Assembly: GCA_050291935.1 (NCBI GenBank)
Contig: JBNKKR010000002.1
Span: 1-64,000, forward strand
From: Desulfocapsa sp050291935
GTDB lineage: Bacteria; Desulfobacterota; Desulfobulbia; Desulfobulbales; Desulfocapsaceae
Direction of reading: 5' to 3'
DNA: 64,000 bases
The translations under genes and the position numbers were made by a program. Shown here piece by piece: positions 17,768-26,400 of the stretch. The stretch's first letter is position 1, and each line of letters opens with the position of its first letter. Below the pieces are notes generated by a model. That model did no database searches and had not been told where the DNA came from. It saw only the letters and a list, made by a program, of their open reading frames with translations.

Positions 17768-18220
17768 TTAGACTTTTTCAGGCGGAGCGCGAGGTGAGAT
17801 AGAATGATTGAAACAAAACCGGGGAAAATGTTCGACAAACTCAAAAGTGGCCCTCCCTCCTTCAATTGCGCCACTGGCTACCAGGCTCGTACTGTCAGAA
17901 GAGAGAATATATTGCCCAACTGCCCCTAAAGCCTGGCAAAGAGGACAAACGCCACCGGCATGATTCTGCTCACTAACGGTGTAAAGCAGTCCCTTTTTGT
18001 TATTAAATTGGTGGAAACGATGGCAGGTACAACGCGTATCATGGCATTGAACACTGCCATGGTTATGATGGGAACAGGTGGCAAGATGGATGGCCTTCAG
18101 TCCTGGAGTGAGAACCATCAACCCCACTGCAAGCAGGTTCAGGCCTAAACCACCCAGGAACATCTTTCTAAAGCGTTTACGTTGTATCTGCATGATTCCC
18201 GGAACTACCACAGATCCCAT
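17768..18220 (-). CDS. His/Cys-rich secreted protein, DUF2946-like
   Basis: 150 residues with an N-terminal TM or signal segment (FLGGLGLNLLAVGLMVL), then a metal-ligand-rich stretch (HLATCSHHNHGSVQCHDTRC and CHRFHQF), the CPLCQALG motif and the ending SPRAPPEKV. The CPLC motif and the R-A-P-P end are typical of DUF2946-type proteins, which often occur with copper or zinc genes. It is the first gene of the minus-strand metal-linked group, 166 bp before the His-rich protein. The function is not known; metal sensing or handling in the periplasm is inferred from composition. Confidence 0.6.
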   Translation of the reverse strand: MGSVVVPGIMQIQRKRFRKMFLGGLGLNLLAVGLMVLTPGLKAIHLATCSHHNHGSVQCHDTRCTCHRFHQFNNKKGLLYTVSEQNHAGGVCPLCQALGAVGQYILSSDSTSLVASGAIEGGRATFEFVEHFPRFCFNHSISPRAPPEKV

Positions 18221-18261
18221 GCAAAAGCAATCTCAAACAACGTCTCTTTCCCCATGCAAAA

Positions 18262-19110
18262 TCAGTCCGTACAACTATTTTTATTATGGAAATTAACACT
18301 CTGGCCATCACCAACGATAAAGGCCCGAACACTATTTTCTAATAAAAGTACGTCCACAACACCTTCCTCCACCGGAACATGGTATAAAAAGAGTGGAACA
18401 TATTTTAGACGCCTGCTGCTTGCCTTACTAAAAACAGGATGGGCCACCGGCCCATATTCCATGGCCATAACCGTGTAATTCTCAAAATAATAGACCATTT
18501 TGAAAAGATTTATCACCACAGGAGCTAAAAACCTGCCAAATGGTTCTGGGTGAGTATCAAAAAGGGTATTAAAGCCACTATCCCTAAAAAGGGATAATCT
18601 CGTCGGATGCTCCCCTTCCACATAGATCCGCTTCTTTACTCCGGTTGCAGTGGCGATAGTATGTAATCGCATGGCGGCAGCTTTTGCCTGATCACGGCTA
18701 AGTTTTCGTAACTTTTTAAAATCAATCCAGAAATAATGTCCCTTCCCCAACTCAGCAAACACCTCACGCAAAAGAAGAAGCTTTCCATCTTTTTTATTAT
18801 ATGGATAGTCGTGGGAGACGATAAAATCATCCATTCCGGTATCATAAAAGACATCTACCTCAACACCTACTGCTCCCTGCTGAAACGCTTGAGCAAAACT
18901 GCTCATTGAATTTTGCTCCTCCGTGGCAGAATATATTCCCCTGGCACTCCAGACTTTATGGCAATTAGCAAATACCCCTGCATAATCTCTTTTGGCAAGC
19001 TGCTGATCCACATAGTTATTCAATGCCATAAACAGGATGGTCAGCATAAAAAAAACAGTATAAAAAATACGCAACATGCGAGAAGTGTATAAAAAAGCAA
19101 AGCGTTTCAT
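18262..19110 (-). CDS. GDPD/PI-PLC-like phosphodiesterase, membrane anchored
   Basis: 282 residues with an N-terminal TM segment (MLRIFYTVFFMLTILFMALN). The core has GVEVDVFYDTGMDDFIVSHDYPY, which matches the metal and phosphate site of glycerophosphodiester phosphodiesterase-type TIM barrels (E-x-D then H), plus YFWIDFKKL and YVEGEHP barrel strands. The usual first motif (HRG) appears altered as NCHKVWS, so the substrate may differ. It is divergent from an EptA-like transferase and near an LTA-synthase-like enzyme, both of which move phosphoglycerol or phosphoethanolamine groups, so hydrolysis of such head groups or their by-products at the outer face is plausible. Confidence 0.6.
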   Translation of the reverse strand: MKRFAFLYTSRMLRIFYTVFFMLTILFMALNNYVDQQLAKRDYAGVFANCHKVWSARGIYSATEEQNSMSSFAQAFQQGAVGVEVDVFYDTGMDDFIVSHDYPYNKKDGKLLLLREVFAELGKGHYFWIDFKKLRKLSRDQAKAAAMRLHTIATATGVKKRIYVEGEHPTRLSLFRDSGFNTLFDTHPEPFGRFLAPVVINLFKMVYYFENYTVMAMEYGPVAHPVFSKASSRRLKYVPLFLYHVPVEEGVVDVLLLENSVRAFIVGDGQSVNFHNKNSCTD

Positions 19111-19372
19111 GGAAATTTCTCTTTATAAAATTATTCACCCATAAACAGTGTGTAGGTTAAGGGGATACATCAAATATTCTTATGGTCCCGGAGAAAAGAG
19201 TATAGTCACTACCACTGTATCAGCGCCATCGTTTTTATTCTCAATTACAGATCGTAAGACCCAATACAAAGCTTTTCCATACCATCTTCATCTATTCTTC
19301 ATTTTGCACTGTTACACTATCGCCCATAATAATTCACAGTGGATAACATCAATTCAAAAAGCAAGACAAAGC

Positions 19373-21127
19373 ATGCAGCAGATGATTTTCAATATCATTT
19401 TGGGTAAACGGACAACAACAAGCAAACTCATTCTTTTCACGTCACTTTTTTTGGTGTTGTGTGGCAATATCACTTTTTTCCACCGGGTTCTGGACACCTA
19501 TCCGCTATCTCGTGCAAACATTGGCTTTATATTCTCCCTGGGTGTGGGTCTTGCGTCCGTACTATTTTTCGTTATTAGCCTGCTGAGCTCACGCTACACC
19601 ATTAAAGCCATCCTAATGGTTCTTTTGATACTATCCTCAATAACTGCCTATTTTATGGATAGCTATGGCACCGTTATTGATAGTCAAATGATCCAAAACA
19701 TAGTGGAAACAAATGTGCAGGAGGCCTCTGACTTACTCAGTTGGAACTTACTGGCCTATCTGTTATTTCTCGGAGTACTCCCTGCTCTTATTGTCTACCG
19801 GGTTCCTCTTGGTCAAATACCACTGAAAAATGCGATGCTGTATAAAGTACGCGATTGCAGCATTTCTTTGTTGCTTATCTGTATCGTACTCTTTTCGTTT
19901 AACAAATATTACACTTCTTTTTTTAAGGAACACAAATCTCTGCGCTATTATACCAACCCCTCCTATTATCTCTATTCTTTTGGAAATTATATCGCGGAGA
20001 AGAGTAGTTACGACCAGACGCCGCCATCACCCATGGGTCTTGACGCTAAAGTCGTTGAAAAAAATGATGCTAATCGTAAAACCGAACTTGTTATCTTGGT
20101 TATTGGCGAATCTGTCCGAGCCGATCATCTTGCAATAAATGGCTATACAAGAGAAACAAACCCTTACTTACAACAAGAAGACATTATTACGTTCAGCGAC
20201 ATGCATTCCTGCGGAACTTCTACCGCATACTCGCTTCCCTGCATGTTTTCCAGGCTGAGTAAAAAAGAGTTTTCTTCAAAAAAGGGCCGAATGCATGAAA
20301 ACATACTAGACGTACTCGCTCACACGGGATCCATCGATATTCTCTGGAGGGACAATAATTCAAACTCAAAAGGTGTCGCATTGCGGGTACCCTACGAAGA
20401 TTTCTCCCTTCCATCAAAAAACCCGGTTTGCTCAGAAACGGAATGCCGTGACGAGGGAATGCTGGCCGGCCTTGATCACTATATCGAGAATCATAAAGGA
20501 AAAGATATTCTTATTGTACTCCATCAGATGGGAAATCATGGCCCAGCCTACTTTAAACGCTATCCAACAGCATTCGAAAAATTTCTGCCGGTCTGTAAAA
20601 GCAAGCAGTTAGAAGAATGTAGCAGGGAGGAAATCATTAACGCCTATGATAATGCCCTGCTCTATACCGACTATTTTCTGTCCAGAACCATCAATTTTTT
20701 AAAGGAATATGAAACCAGCCACAACACTGCCATGATCTATATCAGTGATCATGGTGAGAGCCTTGGGGAGAATGGATTATACCTCCATGGAATGCCCTAT
20801 GCCGTAGCTCCCAAATCCCAGACACATATTGCATCCCTTTTGTGGCTTGGCGATTCCATGGTTGATGAAGTAGATGTTACGGCCCTTAAAATGGGCCAAA
20901 ATCAACGTCTGAGCCATGACAACCTATTCGACTCCCTTTTAGGAATTTTTAAAGTGCAAACAGAAGTATACAACAAAGATTTGGATATTTTTTTCTCCCC
21001 TTCTTTTGAGGGCCACTTCGCCAATTACCACAATAGTAAAGAAAGCAAAGCAACCCTTGAGCAACCTGAGAAAAACAACAAACAAACAGCATCATATGCA
21101 CTGGACAAACCACATTTCACCTTGTAA
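19373..21127 (+). CDS. EptA-like phosphoethanolamine transferase
   Basis: About 584 residues. Five TM segments occupy roughly the first 170 residues. The periplasmic sulfatase-fold domain shows VIGESVRADHLAINGYTRETNP (metal-ligand Glu), the nucleophile block CGTSTAYSLPCMFSRLSKKEF, HQMGNHGPAY, and ISDHGESLGENGLYLHGMPY with the last metal ligands. These are the motifs of EptA/MCR-type lipid A phosphoethanolamine transferases, which lower envelope negative charge and give polymyxin resistance in other species. The frame extends to 19148 but residues before the ATG at 19373 look non-coding; 19382 is an alternative. The tail after about 540 is unusual, Lys/Asn-rich. It probably pairs with the following LTA-synthase-like gene, 49 bp on. 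Confidence 0.85.
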   Translation: MQQMIFNIILGKRTTTSKLILFTSLFLVLCGNITFFHRVLDTYPLSRANIGFIFSLGVGLASVLFFVISLLSSRYTIKAILMVLLILSSITAYFMDSYGTVIDSQMIQNIVETNVQEASDLLSWNLLAYLLFLGVLPALIVYRVPLGQIPLKNAMLYKVRDCSISLLLICIVLFSFNKYYTSFFKEHKSLRYYTNPSYYLYSFGNYIAEKSSYDQTPPSPMGLDAKVVEKNDANRKTELVILVIGESVRADHLAINGYTRETNPYLQQEDIITFSDMHSCGTSTAYSLPCMFSRLSKKEFSSKKGRMHENILDVLAHTGSIDILWRDNNSNSKGVALRVPYEDFSLPSKNPVCSETECRDEGMLAGLDHYIENHKGKDILIVLHQMGNHGPAYFKRYPTAFEKFLPVCKSKQLEECSREEIINAYDNALLYTDYFLSRTINFLKEYETSHNTAMIYISDHGESLGENGLYLHGMPYAVAPKSQTHIASLLWLGDSMVDEVDVTALKMGQNQRLSHDNLFDSLLGIFKVQTEVYNKDLDIFFSPSFEGHFANYHNSKESKATLEQPEKNNKQTASYALDKPHFTL

Positions 21128-21176
21128 AACAGTCGTGCTTTTACACTTTTTCTTCATATACGGTTAACTTGATCCC

Positions 21177-23129
21177 ATGGATACACTCAAAAAACTCTTT
21201 CTTTTCTACGCGTGCACAATACTTCTCTTCTTTATCGGAAGAGTTGGCCTTTTGCTTCTTTATTCCGAGCGAATCATTGGAACAGAATCACATTATTGGT
21301 TAACTTTTCTATATGGACTGCGAATCGACACCATCGTATCGTCCATATTTCTTATTTTTCCCGTAATATTGCTTACCCTCAGCCCGCCATCCCTCATTAA
21401 AAAAAGTACGCAGATTTTCAGTTGGTACGCTCTATTGGTGCTCTGTTTTCTCATTTATCTGGAGAGTGCAACATTCCCCTTTGTGGCAGAATATGATGTT
21501 CGCCCCAATTATCTTTTTGTTGAATATTTGATTTACCCCAAAGAAGTGCTTGGTATGATTTTGGCCGACTATAAAGTAATTCTTATTGGCACGATCATAT
21601 TTATCTGCTGTTTTTCTTTTCTGTTCCACAAATTCTCCGGATTTAAAAATCTTGATGATGCTAGCCGCCATAATTACCGCAGCAGGTTGCTACTTTTGGT
21701 ACCGTTGCTCCTGTTGCTCTTTATTGGAATCCGCTCTTCCTTTGGGCAACGACCGGCAAACCTCTCCGATGCCATGTTCTCTTCCAATAGACTGCTCAAC
21801 GAGATCACCAAAAACTCCACCTACACGCTTATTCGCGCCCTCTACGCAAGCAAATATGAGGCAAAAAATATTCGTTCCTACGGAACAATGGAGCCTGAGG
21901 AAGCACTAACCCGTGTAAAAAACCGTCTTCATATAACCGGTGGAAGACAATATTCACCACTCTTGCGATTTGAACAGAGCCATTTTCCAAGAAAAAAACC
22001 TCACAATCTGGTTATATTCCTGCAGGAAAGCTTTGGTGCGCAGTTCGTTAAGGTTACCGGCGGCGCCGACGGACTTACCCCAAATTTCAATCGTCTCAGC
22101 AAGGAAGGAATCCTTTTTACCGATTTATATTCCAATGGGACACGAAGCGTTCGCGGTATTGCCGGGGTCGTTTCCGGTAACTTCTCAGTCCCCGGGCAGG
22201 GCATTGTAAAACGAAATAAATCCCAAAAAGATTATTTTACGCTCTCAGCTCTTTTTAAACCATACGGTTTCCAGACAATGTTCCTCTATGGCGGGGAAAG
22301 CCGTTTTGATAATATGAAGGGCTGGTTTTACGGTAATGGTTTTGATCGGGTAATTGATCAGGAGCAGTTTGAAAATCCATCATTTGTTGGTACCTGGGGT
22401 GTTTGCGATGAAGATCTGGTTGTCCGCGCCAATGAAGAATTCAAGAAGATGCATGGAAAAAATCAAAAGTTCGCGGCTGTTATGTTTTCACAGTCCAATC
22501 ACAAGCCCTTTGAACTCCCCGAGGGAAAGATTGATTTTATTCAGGGAATAGAAAAGAGAAGTGTTCAAAATGGTATCAAATATGCCGACTACGCCATTGG
22601 CAAATTTATAGAACTTGCAAAAAAAGAAGCATATTTTGAGGATACTGTCTTTGTTATCCTCGCTGATCATAATATCAGGGTCTATGGTGATGACATGGTA
22701 CCGGTAAATATGTTCCATATCCCAGGGCTTATTTTAGGAGGTGGCGTCACACCAAAGCGCTATTCAGAAATTGCTACACAACCAGATGTACTGGCAACCG
22801 CCCTTGATCTGGTCGGCCTTAATCTAGAATACCCAATTATGGGACATTCAATTTTTAGTGACCAAAAGCAGGATTTGGCATTACTGCAATTTCATGATTC
22901 CTATGCGTTGCGGATTGGTGATAAGGTGGCTGTTATCAAGCCAGATGAAGAAACACAAACATTTCAGTATGCATATGGGCATCTGCAACCGGCTGAGGAA
23001 GATATCGAACTGGAAAAGGATGCGCTTGCCTTTGTCGTTTGCCTTGATTACCTCTATAATAACAAACTCTATAAAGGCCAATTTGAAAAAACTCCATTTG
23101 CCTCGGTTACTTCGTCGCTCTCAAAATGA
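21177..23129 (+). CDS. LTA synthase family sulfatase-fold transferase
   Basis: 650 residues with five TM segments in the first 190 and a periplasmic alkaline-phosphatase-like domain: IFLQESFGAQF (metal Glu), the nucleophile region LYSNGTRSVRGIAGVVSG, FLYGGESRFDNMKGWFYGNGF, FSQSNHKPFELPEG, and VFVILADHNIRVYG. In Gram-positives the family polymerises glycerol phosphate; in proteobacteria relatives add phosphoglycerol or phosphoethanolamine to glucans or LPS. The latter is more likely here given the outer-membrane setting and the adjacent EptA-like and GDPD-like genes. Confidence 0.85.
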   Translation: MDTLKKLFLFYACTILLFFIGRVGLLLLYSERIIGTESHYWLTFLYGLRIDTIVSSIFLIFPVILLTLSPPSLIKKSTQIFSWYALLVLCFLIYLESATFPFVAEYDVRPNYLFVEYLIYPKEVLGMILADYKVILIGTIIFICCFSFLFHKFSGFKNLDDASRHNYRSRLLLLVPLLLLLFIGIRSSFGQRPANLSDAMFSSNRLLNEITKNSTYTLIRALYASKYEAKNIRSYGTMEPEEALTRVKNRLHITGGRQYSPLLRFEQSHFPRKKPHNLVIFLQESFGAQFVKVTGGADGLTPNFNRLSKEGILFTDLYSNGTRSVRGIAGVVSGNFSVPGQGIVKRNKSQKDYFTLSALFKPYGFQTMFLYGGESRFDNMKGWFYGNGFDRVIDQEQFENPSFVGTWGVCDEDLVVRANEEFKKMHGKNQKFAAVMFSQSNHKPFELPEGKIDFIQGIEKRSVQNGIKYADYAIGKFIELAKKEAYFEDTVFVILADHNIRVYGDDMVPVNMFHIPGLILGGGVTPKRYSEIATQPDVLATALDLVGLNLEYPIMGHSIFSDQKQDLALLQFHDSYALRIGDKVAVIKPDEETQTFQYAYGHLQPAEEDIELEKDALAFVVCLDYLYNNKLYKGQFEKTPFASVTSSLSK

Positions 23130-23150
23130 AATTGTTCTTTTATTATTTTC

Positions 23151-23756
23151 TCACCTCATCGCCAGGAGGAGAGAACCGGCTATTATCCACATGGTGACGC
23201 AGACAAAACCGTCCAGAAAACGCCATGCAAAAGGTTTACGAAACAGGGGTGCCAGTAGCCCCGCACCCATACTTAACGAAAAAAACCAGAGTACTGAGGC
23301 ACTGATCGCTCCAACAGCAAACAGGTAGCGATCTGAAACCGCCAGATGGCTGCTGACACTTCCCACCAGCAGAACCGTGTCGAGATAGACATGGGGATTG
23401 AGTAGCGTTATTGCCAAGGTGGTAAGCAGCAACTTCCGCCGGGTCAGAATCTGCGACTTTTCAGTTTGCAGACTGTTCTTGTGAAAGGCCGAACGTAGCG
23501 CCCGATATCCATACCAGAACAAAAACCCAGCTCCACTAAGCGTTGCAAGTTGAGAGAATTGCGGATGACTGGCAACGATCACGCCAACACCACTGATTCC
23601 AACGACCATCAATACTCCATCGCATACGCTGCAGACGACTGCAGTCTGAAACGGATAGTTTTTCCTGATTCCCTGAGAAAGAACAAAAGCATTCTGGGCC
23701 CCAATGGCTATGATCAGCCCGGCACTCAATGCAAATCCGTGAAAAAAAGCGATCAT
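23151..23756 (-). CDS. argO: LysE/ArgO-family amino acid exporter
   Basis: 201 residues, six predicted TM segments, with the family start AFFHGFALSAGLIIAIGAQNAFVLSQGI and the central FLFWYGYRALRSAFH and LLNPHVYLDTVLLVGS motifs. These match ArgO/LysE exporters of basic amino acids. It is convergent with the LTA-synthase-like gene and transcribed from the 376-bp intergenic region shared with the HEAT lipoprotein. No adjacent LysG/ArgP regulator is seen. Two further LysE-superfamily genes are in the window (38194 and 61927), but these belong to the RhtB branch. Confidence 0.8.
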   Translation of the reverse strand: MIAFFHGFALSAGLIIAIGAQNAFVLSQGIRKNYPFQTAVVCSVCDGVLMVVGISGVGVIVASHPQFSQLATLSGAGFLFWYGYRALRSAFHKNSLQTEKSQILTRRKLLLTTLAITLLNPHVYLDTVLLVGSVSSHLAVSDRYLFAVGAISASVLWFFSLSMGAGLLAPLFRKPFAWRFLDGFVCVTMWIIAGSLLLAMR

Positions 23757-23960
23757 CTATTCCTCCAGATTGATGTTTTCCTGAAATGGTGGAGCAAATT
23801 TTTCAGCAAACTATGCCACCAAGCTGAAAAAGTAAAATTAATCTTTTTCTTGTGTTATTAACTGAGGCGCTGGTCAACGGTGCCAACGATTATTTGAAGT
23901 TGAATAGAAACAATAGATGTTCCTAAGCCTTTTCTAAATTTGTACGGTACCACAACACTA

Positions 23961-23988
23961 TTGACATAACCTGCAGATAGAGTACAAT
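23961..23988 (+). promoter_or_regulatory. sigma-70-type promoter of the HEAT lipoprotein
   Basis: TTGACA (23961-23966) is a consensus -35 box, separated by 16 bp from TACAAT (23983-23988), one base from consensus. Transcription would begin near 23995, giving a leader of about 138 nt. Confidence 0.6.
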
Positions 23989-24035
23989 ATACGCGCTTTC
24001 TTTGGCATTCATTGCATGTTTACAAGCACAAAAAA

Positions 24036-24062
24036 ACGCTATCTACTCCCTGACCATAGCGT
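24036..24062 (+). other. leader hairpin upstream of the HEAT lipoprotein
   Basis: ACGCTAT (24036-24042) and ATAGCGT (24056-24062) form a perfect 7-bp stem with a 13-nt loop inside the predicted leader RNA, ending about 70 nt before the start codon. It has no T-tract, so it is more likely a stability or protein-binding element than a terminator. Confidence 0.35.
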
Positions 24063-24132
24063 ACATTACACAGTTGATAGAAGTTTTATTTTTCAGTAAA
24101 TGGCTCTACAACCAAAACCATGGAGGTATCGT

Positions 24133-25119
24133 ATGAAATTTTCACTGTTGCAACTTCCCTTTTTTATTCTGTTTGGTCTGTTTTTTACAGGGTGCTCCTT
24201 AACGTACAATCTCAATCCACCGGTTTCTTCCGAAGTCCACTATGACAAGGGTGCCGACAAAAAGTTAAGCCTTCAAATTGTCGACGCCAGACAAGACCAA
24301 ACCTTTATCAAAGGGATCACAAATTTAGAAGCTGTAACATTGAACATCGGGAATGTTAGCGATCCTATCGCCTGGCTTGCCCAATCACTACAGAACGAAT
24401 TTAAGGCAAGAGGGATTGCAGCAGAAGTATATTCAGGGGATACGACAAAAAAATCTCCCGATTATACCTTGACCGTCGACAAGTACCAAATTTTAAGCTC
24501 CCGCACTTCCGGTTTCCACCCATTTGTGGCTTACCACTCCTTTGCCGGGAAAATCCAGGCAGCATCTGATCAAGGGAAAATAATGGCCTACTTCTTTTAC
24601 GGAAAGGTTCCTGTGATGTCTATGGATGAAGTTCAAGCCCCCTGTTTCGATATGCCGACATCCATTCTGATTAAAGAAATTGCTGCCAAAATAAACAGGC
24701 TCGCATTCCACCAAAGCATGAATGAACAAAAAATTGCGGCATTAGCAGCTCTTATAGACGAAAAAATCAAAAATGCAGCACCAGATGCGTACTTGTCCAT
24801 CATTGACCTTGGTGGATCGAACAATCCAAAGGCCCTTGAATATCTTATGCAACTTGCCGATAATGACGATAGCCTTATCCGGGCGTCAGCCCTTTCCGCC
24901 ATCGGCATGATTGGCGACAAAAATGCTCTTCCCTTTCTCAAAAAGAAATTTTCTCAGTACACAGATATTGAACAGGTTATGGCACTTAAATCCATTGGCG
25001 ATATTGGCACACCAGAAGCAATTGAATTTGTAAAAAACGCTCAGCAGCATACACAATATAGTAATGAGCTGGGTTTTAAATTTGCAACTGATCTCTATTT
25101 GCAAGCGCTTAGTAAGTAG
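24133..25119 (+). CDS. lipoprotein with HEAT-like repeats
   Basis: About 328 residues. A lipoprotein signal ends in the lipobox FFTGC (Cys about 21). The middle (about 30-190) is an alpha/beta domain with LQIVDARQDQTFIKGI and a KARGIAAEVYSGD motif, reminiscent of outer-membrane lipoproteins of the DUF/YajG type. The C-terminal third has repeated helices of the PBS-lyase/HEAT kind: DDSLIRASALSAIGMIGDKNALPFL and VMALKSIGDIGTPEAIEFV. The ATG at 24133 has GGAGGT five bases ahead, so the frame from 24100 is too long. Has its own promoter and terminator. Confidence 0.75.
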   Translation: MKFSLLQLPFFILFGLFFTGCSLTYNLNPPVSSEVHYDKGADKKLSLQIVDARQDQTFIKGITNLEAVTLNIGNVSDPIAWLAQSLQNEFKARGIAAEVYSGDTTKKSPDYTLTVDKYQILSSRTSGFHPFVAYHSFAGKIQAASDQGKIMAYFFYGKVPVMSMDEVQAPCFDMPTSILIKEIAAKINRLAFHQSMNEQKIAALAALIDEKIKNAAPDAYLSIIDLGGSNNPKALEYLMQLADNDDSLIRASALSAIGMIGDKNALPFLKKKFSQYTDIEQVMALKSIGDIGTPEAIEFVKNAQQHTQYSNELGFKFATDLYLQALSK

Positions 25120-25161
25120 CAACGAAACAAGGATTTGAAATAGATAAAATGCAGTAATGGA

Positions 25162-25197
25162 CCTGGTATTCAAACGAGAATACCGGGTTCGTTTTTT
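25162..25197 (+). terminator. rho-independent terminator after the HEAT lipoprotein
   Basis: CCTGGTATTC (25162-25171) pairs with GAATACCGGG (25178-25187), nine of ten bases plus a wobble, around a six-base loop, followed by TTCGTTTTTT. It sits 43 bp after the lipoprotein stop and before the convergent roadblock-like gene. Confidence 0.85.
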
Positions 25198-25231
25198 GCA
25201 AATTCTAAGGTTTGTTTCGATTAAGCCACCT

Positions 25232-25684
25232 CTACTTCTCGTACGAAACCCCTCGAAAAAGAAAGGTCTGCTTCTTCTTAGGCTCGGGAGTTTCCTCCAC
25301 TTCAACGACTTCTTCCTTCTGTTGCACCTGCTGCTGGGGTGCCTGCTTTTGAATGGCCGTCCATAGTTCCGGTAAAAGGACCTTATGCTGCAAATGGATG
25401 GATTGGGAGTTGGCATCCGGCGAACAGAAGGTCACCAATAGATACGCTTTATTTATCGGTCTGCTGACAACCAGCATTTCCTCATAACTGAGTTCCATCC
25501 CCTGAAAACCGCCATCACCCTCTCCAAGAAGAAAAAATCTTCGAATATGCCCCGCATAGGTGGCTAATTTTTCAATTCGAAATACAGTTGGCAGATCAGA
25601 AAATACAACCCCTATATCCCGATGATGGATAAAAGAACCAAAAACCAACTCATCTTCCTTTATTTCCGCTAATAATGTTTTCAT
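25232..25684 (-). CDS. roadblock/LC7-like protein with charged tail
   Basis: 150 residues. The first 110 (MKTLLAEIKEDELVFGSFIHHRDIGVVFSD onward, read in two parts) have the alternating strand-helix order of small roadblock/LC7 domains, which serve as dimerisation and GTPase-partner modules. The remainder is a Gln-rich then Glu/Lys/Pro-rich linker (KEEVVEVEETPEPKKKQ) ending in a short FLFRGVSYEK peptide that looks like a docking motif. The frame runs on to 25837 only by overlapping the upstream gene; the ATG at 25684 leaves a 10-bp gap to that gene's stop. The fold assignment is from pattern alone. Confidence 0.5.
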   Translation of the reverse strand: MKTLLAEIKEDELVFGSFIHHRDIGVVFSDLPTVFRIEKLATYAGHIRRFFLLGEGDGGFQGMELSYEEMLVVSRPINKAYLLVTFCSPDANSQSIHLQHKVLLPELWTAIQKQAPQQQVQQKEEVVEVEETPEPKKKQTFLFRGVSYEK

Positions 25685-25694
25685 GGTACGTATC

Positions 25695-26045
25695 TCAAAT
25701 TTTGGCCTGCAGGACTGGTAAAAACTTATCAAGCAGCATTTTCTGCAGACATGTTTCATCCGCCTCAAGTCCAAGCAATAGAGTAGGGCTCGCAATAATA
25801 AGGAGTTTTCGTCCCCTCCCCCGTTGCATGGCCACATACCGCGTATGAGCCATACTGAATAACTTCCCGGCTTGCTCCATTCTGCTTACAATAAAGGGTA
25901 CGGAATTGACCAAAAACGGTCTCTGTTTCTTGGAATAAAGAATATCTCCTCCCCGAGATAACACGACCGCTTCTCGAATCCCTTGGAATTTTTTGATGAT
26001 ACTCACTACGCTACTTAGCGTTTTTGTTGGTTCTACGGTGGCCAT
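25695..26045 (-). CDS. roadblock/LC7-like domain protein
   Basis: 116 residues, MATVEPTKTLSSVVSII then KKFQGIREAVVLSRGGDILYSKKQ, with a strand-strand-helix pattern and a Gly-Asp turn (SRGGDIL) like that of MglB-type roadblock proteins (typical form: L-x-x-I-x-G-V-x-x-A-x-L-x-x-x-D-G). It has no TM segment. AGGAG lies seven bases before the ATG at 26045; the longer frame to 26144 has no support. It forms a two-gene unit with the gene at 25232-25684. MglB-type proteins act with a small GTPase; none is visible nearby, so partner and role are unknown. Confidence 0.55.
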   Translation of the reverse strand: MATVEPTKTLSSVVSIIKKFQGIREAVVLSRGGDILYSKKQRPFLVNSVPFIVSRMEQAGKLFSMAHTRYVAMQRGRGRKLLIIASPTLLLGLEADETCLQKMLLDKFLPVLQAKI

Positions 26046-26400
26046 GTTATGCTCCTGTCTCTTGTTCCCAATCCAAGCACCACAATATAAAGCGGTGACT
26101 TTTTCATATAGCTCCACTCCACCTCCAGGAACAGCAAAGAGCATGCCAAAAACAAAACCACATAGTGTGGTGCCAAAAACCGCTAAATAATTACATAGTT
26201 CATAACGATTATGGGTAAAACAATAAAAACGACTAGGATTCTTCTACCAAAGCAATTTTACATTTCCGTTAAACTTCCGCACAAAAATGTTTAAATCATC
26301 TTTTCAAAAAATTTCCTTCATCGAAGATGACTTTTACTCTTTGCGCCAATACGCGTAATGCAAGGGCATGAATGTTGCGCAAGGATGACAGGAATTTGTT
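26046..26400. other. intergenic region (355 bp) upstream of the roadblock pair
   Basis: No credible gene. It contains GCCAAAAAC twice (26145-26153 and 26172-26180, 27 bp apart) flanking the palindrome ACCACA-TAG-TGTGGT (26157-26171), a layout that suggests a regulator site for the roadblock genes. Near the methyltransferase end, TCATCTT and AAGATGA (in the stretch about 26295-26335) form a long-loop inverted repeat that may terminate the methyltransferase transcript. Confidence 0.35.

Larger units (their letters stand above)
23757..24132. other. divergent intergenic region (376 bp)
   Basis: Holds the promoter of the HEAT lipoprotein (23961-23988) and a leader hairpin (24036-24062), both listed separately, and presumably the promoter of the LysE exporter on the other strand, which I cannot place. 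No open frame of note. Confidence 0.5.

Noticed and set aside
19111..19372. PmrA-type box upstream of the EptA-like gene
   Set aside because: Only one TTAAG half-site at about 19158; the expected second half at the right spacing is absent.
22858..23328. 156-codon plus-strand frame across the end of the LTA-synthase-like gene and the LysE gene
   Set aside because: It overlaps two well supported genes in other frames and matches nothing.
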